A DNA stretch of 64,000 nt, from the NCBI RefSeq assembly GCF_016862975.1, contig NZ_BONZ01000036.1, positions 62,001 through 126,000 of the forward strand. The letters run 5' to 3'. The notes beneath the pieces are model-generated. The model ran no database searches and was not told the origin of the DNA. It saw nothing but the letters and a program-made list of their open reading frames with translations. The stretch's first letter is position 1, and the number at the start of each line of letters is the position of its first letter. A program made the position numbers and the translations under genes. Below, piece after piece: positions 1 through 8,602 of this stretch. Source of the DNA: Rugosimonospora africana. Its GTDB lineage: Bacteria; Actinomycetota; Actinomycetes; Mycobacteriales; Micromonosporaceae.

Positions 1-324
1 GACCGGCTCGCGCTGATCGACTCCGGCCGCGTCGTCGTGGTGGACACCCCGGCCGGGCTGACCGAGCGCGTCGAGGTCGAGCAGCGGATCCAGTTCCGGC
101 CGTCGGTGCCGCTGGACGACCGGCTGCTGACCGACCTGCCCGACGTCACCGGCGTCACCCGGCAGGGAGACGTCGTGGTGGTCACCGGTACCGCCAACGC
201 GCTGAACGCCGTCACCTCGGTACTCGCGCGCAACCAGATCGTGGCGAAGCAGCTGCGCGTCGAACAGGCCAGCCTGGAGGACGCGTTCGTCGCGCTCACC
301 GGTCGGCACACGGGCCAGAACTGA
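1..324 (+). CDS. Drug-type ABC exporter ATPase, C-terminal end (cut by window edge)
   Basis: The frame is open from base 1, so only about the last 107 residues are present. They show the region after the nucleotide-binding domain (LIDSGRVVVVDTPAGL, the usual end of the ABC core) and then the small C-terminal domain found in DrrA-type exporters, ending in LEDAFVALTGR. The Walker motifs and signature lie outside the window. The stop is 20 bases before an ABC-2 permease gene, so the two very probably form one exporter, with the ATPase on the cytoplasmic face powering drug or lipid efflux. The downstream histidine kinase and response regulator are likely its sensors. The substrate cannot be inferred. 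Confidence 0.9.
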   Translation, partial: DRLALIDSGRVVVVDTPAGLTERVEVEQRIQFRPSVPLDDRLLTDLPDVTGVTRQGDVVVVTGTANALNAVTSVLARNQIVAKQLRVEQASLEDAFVALTGRHTGQN

Positions 325-344
325 TCAGGAACAGGAGAACGAGA

Positions 345-1124
345 ATGTCCGTCACCACCGCGGTGCCGCCGTCCGCCGTCCGCCGTCCCGCGTTTCGCCG
401 GCTGGCCACCACCGAGTTCAAGCTCTACCTGCGCGAGCGGGTCGGGCCGGTCTGGGGCCTGGGGTTCCCCCTGCTCCTTCTGATCATCTTCGGCAGCATC
501 CCGTCGTTCAACCGGCCGAATTCGGACTTCGGCGGCCTGACCGAGCTGGACGTCTACGTACCCATCCTGATCGCGTTCGTGATCGCGATGCCTCAGCTCG
601 TCGCGCTGCCGATGGCACTGGCCAGCTACCGGGAGCGGGGCGTCCTGCGCCGCCTGCGGACCACACCGGTGGGCCCGGCCCGGGTACTGGCCGCTCAGCT
701 CGTGGTCAATCTCGTCAACCTGGTGGTCACCATCGCCGTGCTCCTGACGGTCGCCCGGTTCGCGTACGGTGTGCGCCTGCCGCGACAGTTCGCCGGGTTC
801 GTCCTCGCCGCCCTGTTCGGCGCCGCCGCCCTGCTGGCCATCGGGCTGTTCGTCGCCGCGGTCGCCCCCAGCGCCCGGGCCGCCCAGGCGATCGGCACGA
901 TCCTGTTCTTCCCGATGATGTTCTTCGCCGGGCTGTGGCTGCCGATCGACCAGATGCCCCCGGTGCTGCGCCACATCAGCCACGCCGCTCCGCTCGGCGC
1001 GGCCGTGCAGGCGCTGCAGGACTCGGCCCAGGGGCACTGGCCGCACCCGCTCCAGCTGGTGACCATGGCGGCGTACGCGGTGGTGTTCGGTCTGGCCGCG
1101 ACCCGGCTGTTCCGCTGGGAGTAG
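345..1124 (+). CDS. ABC-2 type exporter permease (DrrB-like)
   Basis: This 259-residue membrane protein has about six hydrophobic segments and the layout of the ABC-2 membrane family: a cytoplasmic N-terminus, a first helix near residues 35-52 (GLGFPLLLLIIFG), and a conserved late segment FFPMMFFAGLWLPIDQMPP before the last helix, typical of DrrB-like permeases. A ribosome site (aggagaacgag) precedes the ATG. It follows the ATPase gene directly and should be its membrane partner. The kinase gene begins 23 bases downstream, so the four genes are probably one transcript. The transported compound is unknown; such pairs often confer self-protection against drugs or cell-wall stress. Confidence 0.92.
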   Translation: MSVTTAVPPSAVRRPAFRRLATTEFKLYLRERVGPVWGLGFPLLLLIIFGSIPSFNRPNSDFGGLTELDVYVPILIAFVIAMPQLVALPMALASYRERGVLRRLRTTPVGPARVLAAQLVVNLVNLVVTIAVLLTVARFAYGVRLPRQFAGFVLAALFGAAALLAIGLFVAAVAPSARAAQAIGTILFFPMMFFAGLWLPIDQMPPVLRHISHAAPLGAAVQALQDSAQGHWPHPLQLVTMAAYAVVFGLAATRLFRWE

Positions 1125-1147
1125 CTTTGCGCGCGGAGGATTGACGA

Positions 1148-2452
1148 ATGAACCAGCCGAGTGCCTGGCATGACGTGTTGGTGCGACGGATGCGCCCGGT
1201 GGTGACCGTCGTACCGTACGTCCTGCTCGGAGTTCTCGTCGCGTTCACGGTCGCGATCAAGTGGTCGGTGCCGGGTTCCCTGCTCATCGACCTCGCCCTG
1301 TGCGGGCTGGCCGCGGCATGGATGCTCTGGATGGTCACGCTGCATCCGGCCTGGCGGGACCGGCCGCGGCTCATGGCCGTGTTCCTGGCCGGCCTGGTGC
1401 CGATCATGATGGTGTTGGTGATCCGCGACTCCTGGTTCGGGTTCCTCACGCCGGCCGGGTACGTCTACGCGTTCTCCCTGCTGGCCTGGCCCTGGGAGCT
1501 TGTCGGGGTCGCCGGGGTGGCGGCGGTCGCGGCCACCGCACAGATGTCCGGCGTACCCAAGGACACCGTTTTCGGCGTGGCCGTCTATGCCGCGGTGCTG
1601 CTCGTGAACGTGATCCCGATGTGTTGGCTGTGCTGGATCGGCCGGCGCAGCGACGAGCACGCCGGCCGCCGGGAGCAGGCGCTGAACGAGGTCAGCGAGG
1701 CCAATCGCAAGCTGGAGGCGGCGCTGGCCGAAAACGCCGGCCTCCACCAGCAACTGCTCACCCAGGCGCGGGAAGCCGGCGTCTTCGACGAGAGGCAGCG
1801 GATGGCACGGGAGATCCACGACACCCTCGCCCAGGGGCTCACCGGCATCATCACCCAGCTCCAGGCGGTGGAGCAGGCGGCAGCCGACCCGGCCGGTTGG
1901 CGGCGGCACCTCGATGCCGCGACCCGGCTGGCCCGGGAGAGCCTGACCGAGGCGCGCCGGTCGGTGCACGAGCTGCGCCCCGAGCCGCTGGAGACGGCAC
2001 GGCTCGCCGAGGCCATCGCGGGCGTCGCGGAGCGCTGGTCGACGCTGCACGGAATTCCGGTGCGGGTCGAGACGACCGGCACAGTGCGGCCGATGCCGCC
2101 GGAGGCCGAGGTCGCGCTGCTGCGGGCCGCGCAGGAGGCGCTGGCCAACGTCGCGAAGCACGCGCGGGCGGCCCGGGTCGGGGTGACGCTGTCGTACCTG
2201 GAGCACGAAGTGGCGCTGGACGTCCGTGACGACGGCACGGGCTTCGACCCGTCCCGGTTGGGCGCGGGCGCCGGCGGGTACGCCGAGCCGGAGCCGGCCG
2301 CGACGGGCGACCCGACGGACGGCGGGTTCGGCCTGCTCGCGATGCGGCAGCGGATCGAGAGCCTGTCCGGGACGCTGCAGGTCGAGTCGGAACCCGGCGG
2401 GGGTACGGCGGTTTCGGCGCGCGTCCCGGTACCGGCGGGGGTTGACGCGTGA
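1148..2452 (+). CDS. Sensor histidine kinase, NarL/DesK class (HisKA_3)
   Basis: This 434-residue protein has about five membrane helices within residues 18-165, a short coiled linker (about 170-212), a HisKA_3 dimerisation domain with the phospho-accepting His224 in REIHDTLAQGL, and a HATPase domain containing the N box QEALANVAKHARA and the G-box region DDGTGFDPSRLG. An acidic, glycine-rich insertion lies between the G boxes. With no extracellular sensor domain, the membrane helices probably sense envelope state, as in LiaS/DesK-type kinases. The stop overlaps the start of the response regulator by four bases (GTGA). It should phosphorylate that regulator and control the ABC exporter upstream. 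Confidence 0.95.
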   Translation: MNQPSAWHDVLVRRMRPVVTVVPYVLLGVLVAFTVAIKWSVPGSLLIDLALCGLAAAWMLWMVTLHPAWRDRPRLMAVFLAGLVPIMMVLVIRDSWFGFLTPAGYVYAFSLLAWPWELVGVAGVAAVAATAQMSGVPKDTVFGVAVYAAVLLVNVIPMCWLCWIGRRSDEHAGRREQALNEVSEANRKLEAALAENAGLHQQLLTQAREAGVFDERQRMAREIHDTLAQGLTGIITQLQAVEQAAADPAGWRRHLDAATRLARESLTEARRSVHELRPEPLETARLAEAIAGVAERWSTLHGIPVRVETTGTVRPMPPEAEVALLRAAQEALANVAKHARAARVGVTLSYLEHEVALDVRDDGTGFDPSRLGAGAGGYAEPEPAATGDPTDGGFGLLAMRQRIESLSGTLQVESEPGGGTAVSARVPVPAGVDA

Positions 2453-3108
2453 CCCGCTCGGCGGACGGTACCCCGATCAGCCTCCTGATCGCGGACGATC
2501 ACCCGGTGGTCAGGGACGGGTTGAGCGGCATGTTCGCGTCCGATCCCGGGTTCGAGGTGCTGGGTGAGGCGGCCGACGGCGCCGAGGCGCTACGGCTGGC
2601 CCAGACACTGCGACCCGACGTGATCCTGATGGACCTGCGGATGCCCGGCATGGACGGGGTGACCGCGATCGGCGAACTGGCCCGGCGGGGGATTCCGGCG
2701 CGGGTACTCGTGCTCACCACGTACGACACCGACAGCTACGTACTTCCGGCGATCGAGGCCGGTGCCACCGGGTACCTGCTGAAGGACGCGCCGCGCGACG
2801 AACTGCTGCGGGCGGTCCGGGCGGCGGCGCGCGGCGAGGCGGTACTCGCGCCGACCGTGGCGGCACGGTTGATGAACCGGTTCCGCGCTCCCGCCGCCGG
2901 CCCGCTCAGCCAGCGGGAACTGCAGATCCTCGAGCTGGTCGCGGCCGGCAGCACCAACCGCGACGCGGCCGCCAAGCTGTTCATCAGCGAGGCGACGGTC
3001 AAGTCCCACCTGCTGAACATCTACGGCAAGCTCGGGGTCAGCGACCGCGCCGCGGCGGTGGCCGAGGCGTTCAACCGCGGACTGCTCACCCCGGGAGGCT
3101 CTGCCTAG
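2449..3108 (+). CDS. Response regulator, NarL/LuxR type
   Basis: This 219-residue cytoplasmic regulator has a receiver domain (residues about 10-125) with the acidic pair D16-D17, phospho-acceptor D62 in LMDLRMPGMDG, and a switch lysine in LLKDAP. A LuxR-type helix-turn-helix follows at about residues 150-215 (LSQRELQILELVAAGSTNRD, then TVKSHLLNIYGKLGVSDR). The GTG start overlaps the kinase stop, a strong sign of translational coupling. It likely regulates its own operon, including the exporter genes just upstream. No operator is obvious. Confidence 0.96.
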   Translation: MTRSADGTPISLLIADDHPVVRDGLSGMFASDPGFEVLGEAADGAEALRLAQTLRPDVILMDLRMPGMDGVTAIGELARRGIPARVLVLTTYDTDSYVLPAIEAGATGYLLKDAPRDELLRAVRAAARGEAVLAPTVAARLMNRFRAPAAGPLSQRELQILELVAAGSTNRDAAAKLFISEATVKSHLLNIYGKLGVSDRAAAVAEAFNRGLLTPGGSA

Positions 3109-3157
3109 CTGTCGGGCATCACGCTTGAGCGGTGGCCGAACCCTTTCGCGCGCCTCC

Positions 3158-3186
3158 TTGACGGGCTTATTGAAAACGGGTACCAC
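3158..3186 (+). promoter_or_regulatory. Candidate promoter of the SCO5389-like gene
   Basis: TTGACG at 3158-3163 is followed by 17 bases and TACCAC at 3181-3186, about 50 bases before the ATG. The -35 matches consensus well and the -10 weakly. The gap between the response-regulator stop and this gene supports a separate promoter. Confidence 0.35.
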
Positions 3187-3238
3187 TATCAGTAGCGGCG
3201 GTGGTGGCCGCCGCCCGACCCGTGAGAAGGAGGACCAC

Positions 3239-3631
3239 ATGTCGCTCGATGTCCCCACCGCCCTGCTCGAACGCGCCGAGGCCGGCGAGGTGACCGACGC
3301 CGAATTCGTCGACTGCGTACGCCGTTCCCTGCCGTACGCCTGGGATGTCGTCAGCCGGGTCGCCGCCGGCCTGAGCGCCGGGGCAGAGAAGTTCGCCGAC
3401 AACACCGTGCCCCCGCCGGGCGAGGCGGAGCGCGGGCAGTTGCTGCGCGCCCTCGCCAGCGACGCGATCCGCGGCGGGTTGGAACGGCACTTCGGGGTAC
3501 GGCTGGCGTTCCAGAACTGCCACCGGGTGGCCGCGTTCCGCCCGAACGAGGTCGGCGGCGAGGCGTACCGGTCGTTCGTGTCCCCGGTCAGCCAGCTGCT
3601 CAACCAGTCACCGGAGCTGCGCAACTGCTGA
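3239..3631 (+). CDS. SCO5389-family conserved actinobacterial protein
   Basis: This 130-residue soluble protein starts at ATG 3239 behind an excellent ribosome site (gagaaggagg). An upstream in-frame start would add a low-complexity extension and is less likely. The sequence (MSLDVPTALLERAEAGEV at the N-terminus, LGHFGVRLAFQN-like core, QLLNQSPELRNC at the end) is recognisably the SCO5389 family of Streptomyces and relatives. It has no signal peptide or membrane helix. The biochemical role is unknown. It has its own promoter space (about 130 bases after the response regulator) and a strong hairpin just after its stop, so it is probably a single-gene unit. Confidence 0.88.
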   Translation: MSLDVPTALLERAEAGEVTDAEFVDCVRRSLPYAWDVVSRVAAGLSAGAEKFADNTVPPPGEAERGQLLRALASDAIRGGLERHFGVRLAFQNCHRVAAFRPNEVGGEAYRSFVSPVSQLLNQSPELRNC

Positions 3632-3635
3632 ACGC

Positions 3636-3656
3636 ACGCGGGGGCGACCCCCGCGT
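3636..3656 (+). terminator. Hairpin terminator after SCO5389-like gene
   Basis: A perfect 9-bp stem (ACGCGGGGG / CCCCCGCGT) with a 3-base loop starts five bases after the stop codon. There is no T tract, as is common for actinomycete terminators. Confidence 0.75.
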
Positions 3657-3692
3657 ACCCCCCACTTGTGTGGACTTCCACCGGAATTCCGT

Positions 3693-3721
3693 GAACCACG
3701 CGAAGACCGTTCACGTGGTTC
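3693..3721 (+). repeat. Inverted repeat upstream of the sulfatase-fold gene
   Basis: GAACCACG at 3693-3700 and CGTGGTTC at 3714-3721 form an 8-bp inverted repeat with a 13-base centre, 60-90 bases before the start of the next gene. It could be a regulator site or a second hairpin. The role is not decided by sequence. Confidence 0.4.
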
Positions 3722-3781
3722 CATGGCGGAGGCACGCCGGACCGCGCCGGCGGCCGGTACCGGTCGAGTGGGGAGTCCAGG

Positions 3782-5509
3782 TTGTCCTTGATGCGGCTTG
3801 TCCGGCGGCCCGCGCCCGAAGCGGGTACGGCCGGCGAGGGTCAGGAGAAACAGCGGGGCCGGGTGCGTACCGTCGCGGGCTGGGTGACCACGGTACTGGC
3901 GTTCCTGCTCGTGTGGTTCGCCCTCGTCGCGCCCGAGGAGATCAGCCGCCTGTCGTTCGGTGCGTTCGTCCGCATTCCGATCGAGGGGCTGGTGTTCGTC
4001 GCCCTGATCCTCGCGCTGCCGGATCGGGCGCGCCGGATCGTGGCGCCGATCGCCGGGGTGCTCCTCGGCCTGCTGGCCCTCGTGAAGATCCTCGACATGG
4101 TCTTCTTCGTCGCGCTCAACCGGCCGTTCAACCCGGTGATCGACCGCAGCTACCTCGGATCCGCGGTGAGCCTGCTGTCCGACGCGGTCGGCCGGCACGA
4201 CGCGGTTCTCTTCCTCATCGGCGCGGTGGTGGTGTGCGCGGCCGTACTCGTGTTCACGCCGCTGTCCGTGACGCGCCTGTCCCGCCTGCTGACCCGGCGC
4301 CGGACCGGCTCGACGCGGGTGGTCGCGGTGCTGACCGTGGTCTGGGTTCTCTGCGCCGCGTTCGGCGCCCGGATCGTGTCCGGCGACCCGCTCGCCTCGA
4401 CCAGCGCCGCGGGCGCCGCGTACGAGCAGGTCCGGCAGGTCCGCTCGGGCCTGGCCAGCCAGCGGGACTTCGCCCAGGCGGCCGCGGTCGACCCGTACCG
4501 GAACACGCCGAGCGGCGACCTGCTGACCGCGTTGCGCGGCAAGGACGTCATCGTCGCCTTCGTGGAAAGCTACGGGCAGGTCGCCGTCCAGGATTCGAGC
4601 TTCTCACCGCAGGTCGATGCCGTGCTCGACAGCGGGACCGCGAGCCTTGCCGCGGCGGGGTTCTCCTCGCGCAGCGCCTGGCTGACCTCACCGACGTTCG
4701 GGGGCATCAGCTGGCTGGCCCACTCCACGCTCCAGTCCGGGCTGTGGATCGACAACCAGCAGCGGTACAACGACCTCGTCAAGACCGACCGGTTCACGCT
4801 CAGCGACGCGTTCAAGCGTGCCGGCTGGCGGACGGTCGGCGACGTGCCCTCGAACGAGCAGGACTGGCCGGAGGGTACGTCGTTCTACCACTACGACACC
4901 ATCTACGACTCCCGCAACGTCGGGTACAGGGGCCCGTCGTTCAGCTACGCCAACATGCCCGATCAGTACATCCTCTCGGCGTTTCAACGCCTGGAGCTGG
5001 CGAAGCCCGACCACGCCCCGGTGATGGCCGAAATCGACCTGGTGTCCAGCCACACCCCGTGGGCGCCGTTGCCGCACCTGGTGAACTGGGACCAGGTCGG
5101 CGACGGCTCGGTGTTCGACGGCATGCCGCAACAGGGCCCGTCGGCGGCTCTCGTGTGGCGTGACCCGAACCGGGTGCGGGCGCAGTACGGCGAGTCCGTC
5201 CAGTACTCGCTGAACAGCCTCATCGGGTTCGTGCAGAACTACCACGACGACAACCTCGTCCTGGTCATGCTGGGCGACCACCAGCCGGCGACGATCGTGT
5301 CCGGCCAGGGTGCCAGCCACCGGGTACCGATCTCCATCATCGCCCACGATCCGGCCGTGATGGGCGACATCTCCGGGTGGGGCTGGCAGGACGGGATGAA
5401 GCCCGGTGCCGGCGCACCGGACTGGCCGATGGACGCCTTCCGTGACCGCTTCCTCACGGCCTTCGGACCGTCGCCCTCACCGGCCACGTCGCCCGCACCC
5501 CGGCACTAG
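3782..5509 (+). CDS. Membrane sulfatase/LTA-synthase-fold hydrolase or transferase
   Basis: This protein of about 575 residues can start at TTG 3782 or ATG 3791; neither has a strong ribosome site. The N-terminal third holds about five membrane helices (residues about 25-210). An extracellular alkaline-phosphatase/sulfatase-fold domain follows. Visible elements are IVAFVESYGQ (first metal-binding region), PTFGGISWLAHSTLQSG (nucleophile region), and the late metal ligands in SSHTPWAPLP and LVMLGDHQP. The layout resembles bacterial phosphoglycerol transferases and lipoteichoic-acid synthases. A role in cell-envelope polymer modification is likely, but the substrate is inferred only from fold and topology. 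Confidence 0.85.
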   Translation: MSLMRLVRRPAPEAGTAGEGQEKQRGRVRTVAGWVTTVLAFLLVWFALVAPEEISRLSFGAFVRIPIEGLVFVALILALPDRARRIVAPIAGVLLGLLALVKILDMVFFVALNRPFNPVIDRSYLGSAVSLLSDAVGRHDAVLFLIGAVVVCAAVLVFTPLSVTRLSRLLTRRRTGSTRVVAVLTVVWVLCAAFGARIVSGDPLASTSAAGAAYEQVRQVRSGLASQRDFAQAAAVDPYRNTPSGDLLTALRGKDVIVAFVESYGQVAVQDSSFSPQVDAVLDSGTASLAAAGFSSRSAWLTSPTFGGISWLAHSTLQSGLWIDNQQRYNDLVKTDRFTLSDAFKRAGWRTVGDVPSNEQDWPEGTSFYHYDTIYDSRNVGYRGPSFSYANMPDQYILSAFQRLELAKPDHAPVMAEIDLVSSHTPWAPLPHLVNWDQVGDGSVFDGMPQQGPSAALVWRDPNRVRAQYGESVQYSLNSLIGFVQNYHDDNLVLVMLGDHQPATIVSGQGASHRVPISIIAHDPAVMGDISGWGWQDGMKPGAGAPDWPMDAFRDRFLTAFGPSPSPATSPAPRH

Positions 5510-5512
5510 CGA

Positions 5513-5579
5513 GTCGCTCCGGCGCTGGCGCTCGCTCCGGCATTTAACGCGTCGCTCCGGCACCAGCGCGTCGCTCCCG
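5513..5579 (+). repeat. Short degenerate tandem repeats of cgctccgg type
   Basis: About four imperfect copies of a unit of roughly 19-21 bases built around gcgtcgctccggc follow the stop of the sulfatase-fold gene. They look like slippage-expanded sequence next to the terminator. Confidence 0.4.
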
Positions 5580-5610
5580 GCGCCCACTGTCCATAGTGGA
5601 TGCCGGGAGC
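5573..5610. terminator. Bidirectional hairpin between convergent genes
   Basis: GCTCCCGGC (5573-5581) pairs with GCCGGGAGC (5602-5610), and an inner CCACT/AGTGG stem (5584-5588 / 5595-5599) extends it. It lies between the convergent stops at 5509 and 5634 and fits a shared terminator. Confidence 0.75.
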
Positions 5611-5633
5611 GCTCGGTTACGCGATGCCGGCCG

Positions 5634-7199
5634 TCAGCTCCACGGCGAGGCGAGCAACCAGCTGGTGTCCGCCGCCCAGGAGGTGGCCGAGTCCCAGGTG
5701 TTGGAGCCGCCGTTGCTGGCGAGGTAGACGGTGAAGTTGAAGTGGCGGATGTACTTGTTGGTGTAGTTCAACGACTGGAACGAGTACCCCTGACCGCTGT
5801 TGCCGGTCGTCGGGCAGAACGTCGCGTCCTGGTTGAACAGCGAACTGCCGTCGCTGGCCTGCAGGTACAGCTGGAAGTTCTGGTGCCGCAGGTATCTGCC
5901 CGACGCGTTGGCCGACTCGAACGAGACGCAGGAACTGTCGGCCAGGCCGGCCCGGGCGATCCAGGTGGCGTCGCCCTTGTCGGTGGACGAGCTGCTGGAG
6001 GTCACCGCCGCGATGACCACGTTGCTGTCGTTGGCGTCGTGCATGAGGTAGTCCGAGGTGCAGCACGACGTGGTGGCGCGCAACGAGAGCCGGGTTCCCG
6101 GGGGGATGGTCGTGTTCCCACCGCCACCGCCGCCGCTGGACGTTGTGTACCCGGCCGCCACGATGTTGGCCTGTACCGAGTTCTCCGTGGCGTCGGACGG
6201 GTAGCCGGAGGTCATCACGCCTTCGTAGAACGTACCGGCGGAACTCTTGCTGTTGTCGCCGCCGATGCCGAGGATGATGGCACCCTCCTTGTGCATCGGG
6301 TTGTACCCGGACACGTTGGGGCGCACGCCGCTGTAGAACGTCGACAGGCCGCCCGACTGCGCGTTGCCGCCCCGGATGGCCCACTGGTTCTGGCGTCCCT
6401 TGACGATGGCCGTGAGGTACCGGTAGTTCACCGTGGGGTCGTTGGCGTTGTAGTGCTGGTTGACTCCGGAGAACAGCCCGTTCTCGAGGTCGGCCATGAC
6501 CCAGGGGCCATTGCCCGCGCCGTAGCCCCAGACCTTGATGTTGCCGAAGTAGATGGCCTCCATGTGGCCGTTGCCGGTGTCGTTGTTGCTCGTCTCGGCG
6601 TTGCCGTAGTCGAAGCAGCAGCCGCCGTTGTAGTGCGTGCCGTCGAAGATGGCGTACATCCCCTCCGGGTTGTCTCCGGTCGCGATGCCCGAGGTGTGGT
6701 CGTTGCGGTACCCGGTGCCCGCCGCCACGAACACGCCGTACGCCTTGTGTCCGCCGACCATGGTCGGTGCCGCGGTCGCGTTCGCGAGGTTGTCCGGGCC
6801 GCCGGCTGCCCCGCCGCCGGGTGCCTGGGTGAGGTTGTTGCCCCGGCCGGACTGGTCGTAGATGACGGTGATGAGACACGTCGTACCCGAGCAGAACGAG
6901 TCCTGTGTCGCGGCGTTGGCGTACCCGCCGGCACTCAGCACGCCGATGTTCTGGGTGGCGTTGTCCGAGGAGCGCCTGACCTGATAGAGCGCGCCGTTGT
7001 AGGAGGCGTACAGCGCCCGGGTGGTGCTGTGCGCGGCCACGCAGGGCGTGCCGCCCGCGGCGTAGATGTCACAGGGCCCCTGCGTGGCGGCCTGCGCCTG
7101 GGTCGTCGCGGTGAAGGTCACGCCGATCAGCGCGAGCGCGATGGCCGCACCCGCGGCGAGCGTGGTCCGGCGGATGCGCCGGATGGGGGATCTGAGCAT
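5634..7199 (-). CDS. abfB: Secreted alpha-L-arabinofuranosidase, GH54 with AbfB (CBM42) domain
   Basis: This 521-residue exoenzyme starts with a twin-arginine-like/Sec signal (RRIRRTTLAAGAAIALAL, cleavage near AQA-AT, residue 37). The GH54 catalytic domain spans about residues 40-345. The nucleophile is E214 in GHMEAIYFG and the acid/base is D315 in GIGGDNS, both at the positions known for fungal AbfB (E221, D297). Paired cysteines (GPCD, TPCV, SFCSGTTC, GGCCFD) match the family disulfides. After a GGGGGG linker, an arabinose-binding AbfB beta-trefoil fills residues about 360-521. It should release terminal arabinose from arabinoxylan or arabinan. Two LacI-type operators upstream match those of the CUT2 sugar transporter at 23 kb. 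Confidence 0.96.
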   Translation of the reverse strand: MLRSPIRRIRRTTLAAGAAIALALIGVTFTATTQAQAATQGPCDIYAAGGTPCVAAHSTTRALYASYNGALYQVRRSSDNATQNIGVLSAGGYANAATQDSFCSGTTCLITVIYDQSGRGNNLTQAPGGGAAGGPDNLANATAAPTMVGGHKAYGVFVAAGTGYRNDHTSGIATGDNPEGMYAIFDGTHYNGGCCFDYGNAETSNNDTGNGHMEAIYFGNIKVWGYGAGNGPWVMADLENGLFSGVNQHYNANDPTVNYRYLTAIVKGRQNQWAIRGGNAQSGGLSTFYSGVRPNVSGYNPMHKEGAIILGIGGDNSKSSAGTFYEGVMTSGYPSDATENSVQANIVAAGYTTSSGGGGGGNTTIPPGTRLSLRATTSCCTSDYLMHDANDSNVVIAAVTSSSSSTDKGDATWIARAGLADSSCVSFESANASGRYLRHQNFQLYLQASDGSSLFNQDATFCPTTGNSGQGYSFQSLNYTNKYIRHFNFTVYLASNGGSNTWDSATSWAADTSWLLASPWS

Positions 7200-7358
7200 G
7201 TGGGATCAACTCCTACGGTCATGTGCTCGACTGGGTCGCGCTCGGCCGGAACGAAGGCCGGTCGATGTCCGGACAGCAGCGACCGTCCCGGAGCCGTGAG
7301 GCGGGACATTCGGAAGTCCAGTGCCGATGCCCGGTCGCTCTAAATGGACATCTACCTA

Positions 7359-7372
7359 TGTGAGCGCTAACA
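7359..7372. promoter_or_regulatory. LacI-type operator 1 upstream of GH54 gene
   Basis: TGTGAGCGCTAACA is a near-perfect 14-bp palindrome with a central CG, typical of LacI-family sites. It lies 160 bases upstream of the arabinofuranosidase start. Confidence 0.75.
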
Positions 7373-7504
7373 GCGAGGGCCAGTCTGTAGCGTCAGAATC
7401 TGGCGAATGGAGGTGTGGTCGAGCCCGGATCGACTGCCATCACTATGGCACCGGGCCGAGGTCGCGTCAAGGTTGCCGGCTGCGGCCCGGTCGGGCCTCG
7501 GATC

Positions 7505-7518
7505 TGTTAACGCTCACA
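7505..7518. promoter_or_regulatory. LacI-type operator 2 upstream of GH54 and kinase genes
   Basis: TGTTAACGCTCACA read on the minus strand is TGTGAGCGTTAACA, identical to the operator at 23083-23096. It is 146 bases from operator 1, within the 417-base gap between the divergent GH54 gene and kinase gene. It may support looping on the GH54 promoter. Confidence 0.75.
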
Positions 7519-7616
7519 CCGCACGACTCGGTTCGCGGGCGAACGGCGACCGCTCGCAGCGCCGGGCGGTACCCGTGCGGCGACCGCTCGCGGCGACGAT
7601 GGGCTAACGTTCGAGC

Positions 7617-8582
7617 GTGATCACCGACGCGCTGACCCGTAACGTCGTCGGGGCCTGGGGCGAGGCCGGAGCCCGGTGGCTCGCCGAACTGCCGGCCATC
7701 CTGGCGCAGTTGGCCCGCGACTGGAAGCTGACGCCCGGCACGCCGTACGAACTCTCGTACCACTACGTCGCCGAGGCCGTCTGCGCGGACGGGACGCCGG
7801 CCGTGTTGAAGCTCGGCGTACCGACCGGCTCGTCGCTGGCCGAGGAGGCTCCCGCGCTGGCCGCGTTCGGCGGTCGGGGATCGGTCCGCCTGCTGCGGGC
7901 CGACCTGGAACGCGGCGCGCTGTTGCTGGAACGCGTCTCGCCCGGCTCGCGCCTGCGCGATCTGGTACCGGCCCGGGACACCGAGGCCACCTCGGCGGCG
8001 ACCGGCGTGATGCGGCGCCTGCACGTGCCGGTGCCCGAGGCGCCGGCGCCCGGTCGTCCGACGCTCGAGGCGCTGCCGCTCGGTCGCCCGATTCCCGAGG
8101 CGCTGGCGCAGGTCCGGGCGTTCGACGAGTACGCCCGGGTGCGCGGGCAGGCCGGGCGGCTGCCGCTCGACCTGGTGGTGCGTGCCGGCGGGCTGATGCG
8201 CGAACTGTGCGCGTCGGCGTCCGAACGTGTCGTCCTGCACGGGGACCTGCACCACGACAACATCCTGCGGGCGGACCGGGAACCGTGGCTGGCCATCGAT
8301 CCGCACGGCCTCGTCGGCGATCCCGGGTACGAGGTCGGTGCGCTGCTGTACAACCCCGATCCGGGCGACCGCGACGAGGCGTTGACCGCGCTGGTGCCGT
8401 CGCGGGTCGAGCAACTCGCGGACGAGCTGGCGATGCCGGTCGACCGCGTGGTGGCCTGGGGGTTCGTCAAAGCGGTGCTGTCGGATGTGTGGTCGGTGGA
8501 GGACTGGTCGCCGGCGTCGGGGGAGTTCCGGCCCAGCCGTGCCCTGGACGTCGCCCGCCTGCTGCTGCCGCGGCTGCCCTAG
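7617..8582 (+). CDS. Aminoglycoside/hydroxyurea-resistance-type kinase, APH(6) family
   Basis: This 321-residue cytoplasmic kinase starts at GTG 7617. The protein-kinase-like fold shows the ATP-lysine strand AVLKLG, the catalytic loop VVLHGDLHHDNIL (HGDxHxxN), and the metal-binding AIDPHGLVGDP. These match the APH(6)/hydroxyurea phosphotransferase family, which modifies streptomycin at the 6-hydroxyl. Whether it acts on an antibiotic is unproven; many actinomycete members are housekeeping or latent kinases. No aminoglycoside biosynthesis gene is nearby. The ribosome site is weak. A degenerate proline-rich duplication (APGRPTLEALPLGRPIPEAL) sits mid-protein and is not a family feature. Confidence 0.88.
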   Translation: MITDALTRNVVGAWGEAGARWLAELPAILAQLARDWKLTPGTPYELSYHYVAEAVCADGTPAVLKLGVPTGSSLAEEAPALAAFGGRGSVRLLRADLERGALLLERVSPGSRLRDLVPARDTEATSAATGVMRRLHVPVPEAPAPGRPTLEALPLGRPIPEALAQVRAFDEYARVRGQAGRLPLDLVVRAGGLMRELCASASERVVLHGDLHHDNILRADREPWLAIDPHGLVGDPGYEVGALLYNPDPGDRDEALTALVPSRVEQLADELAMPVDRVVAWGFVKAVLSDVWSVEDWSPASGEFRPSRALDVARLLLPRLP

Positions 8583-8602
8583 CCGTAGCCGGGTGGAGCG
8601 GA

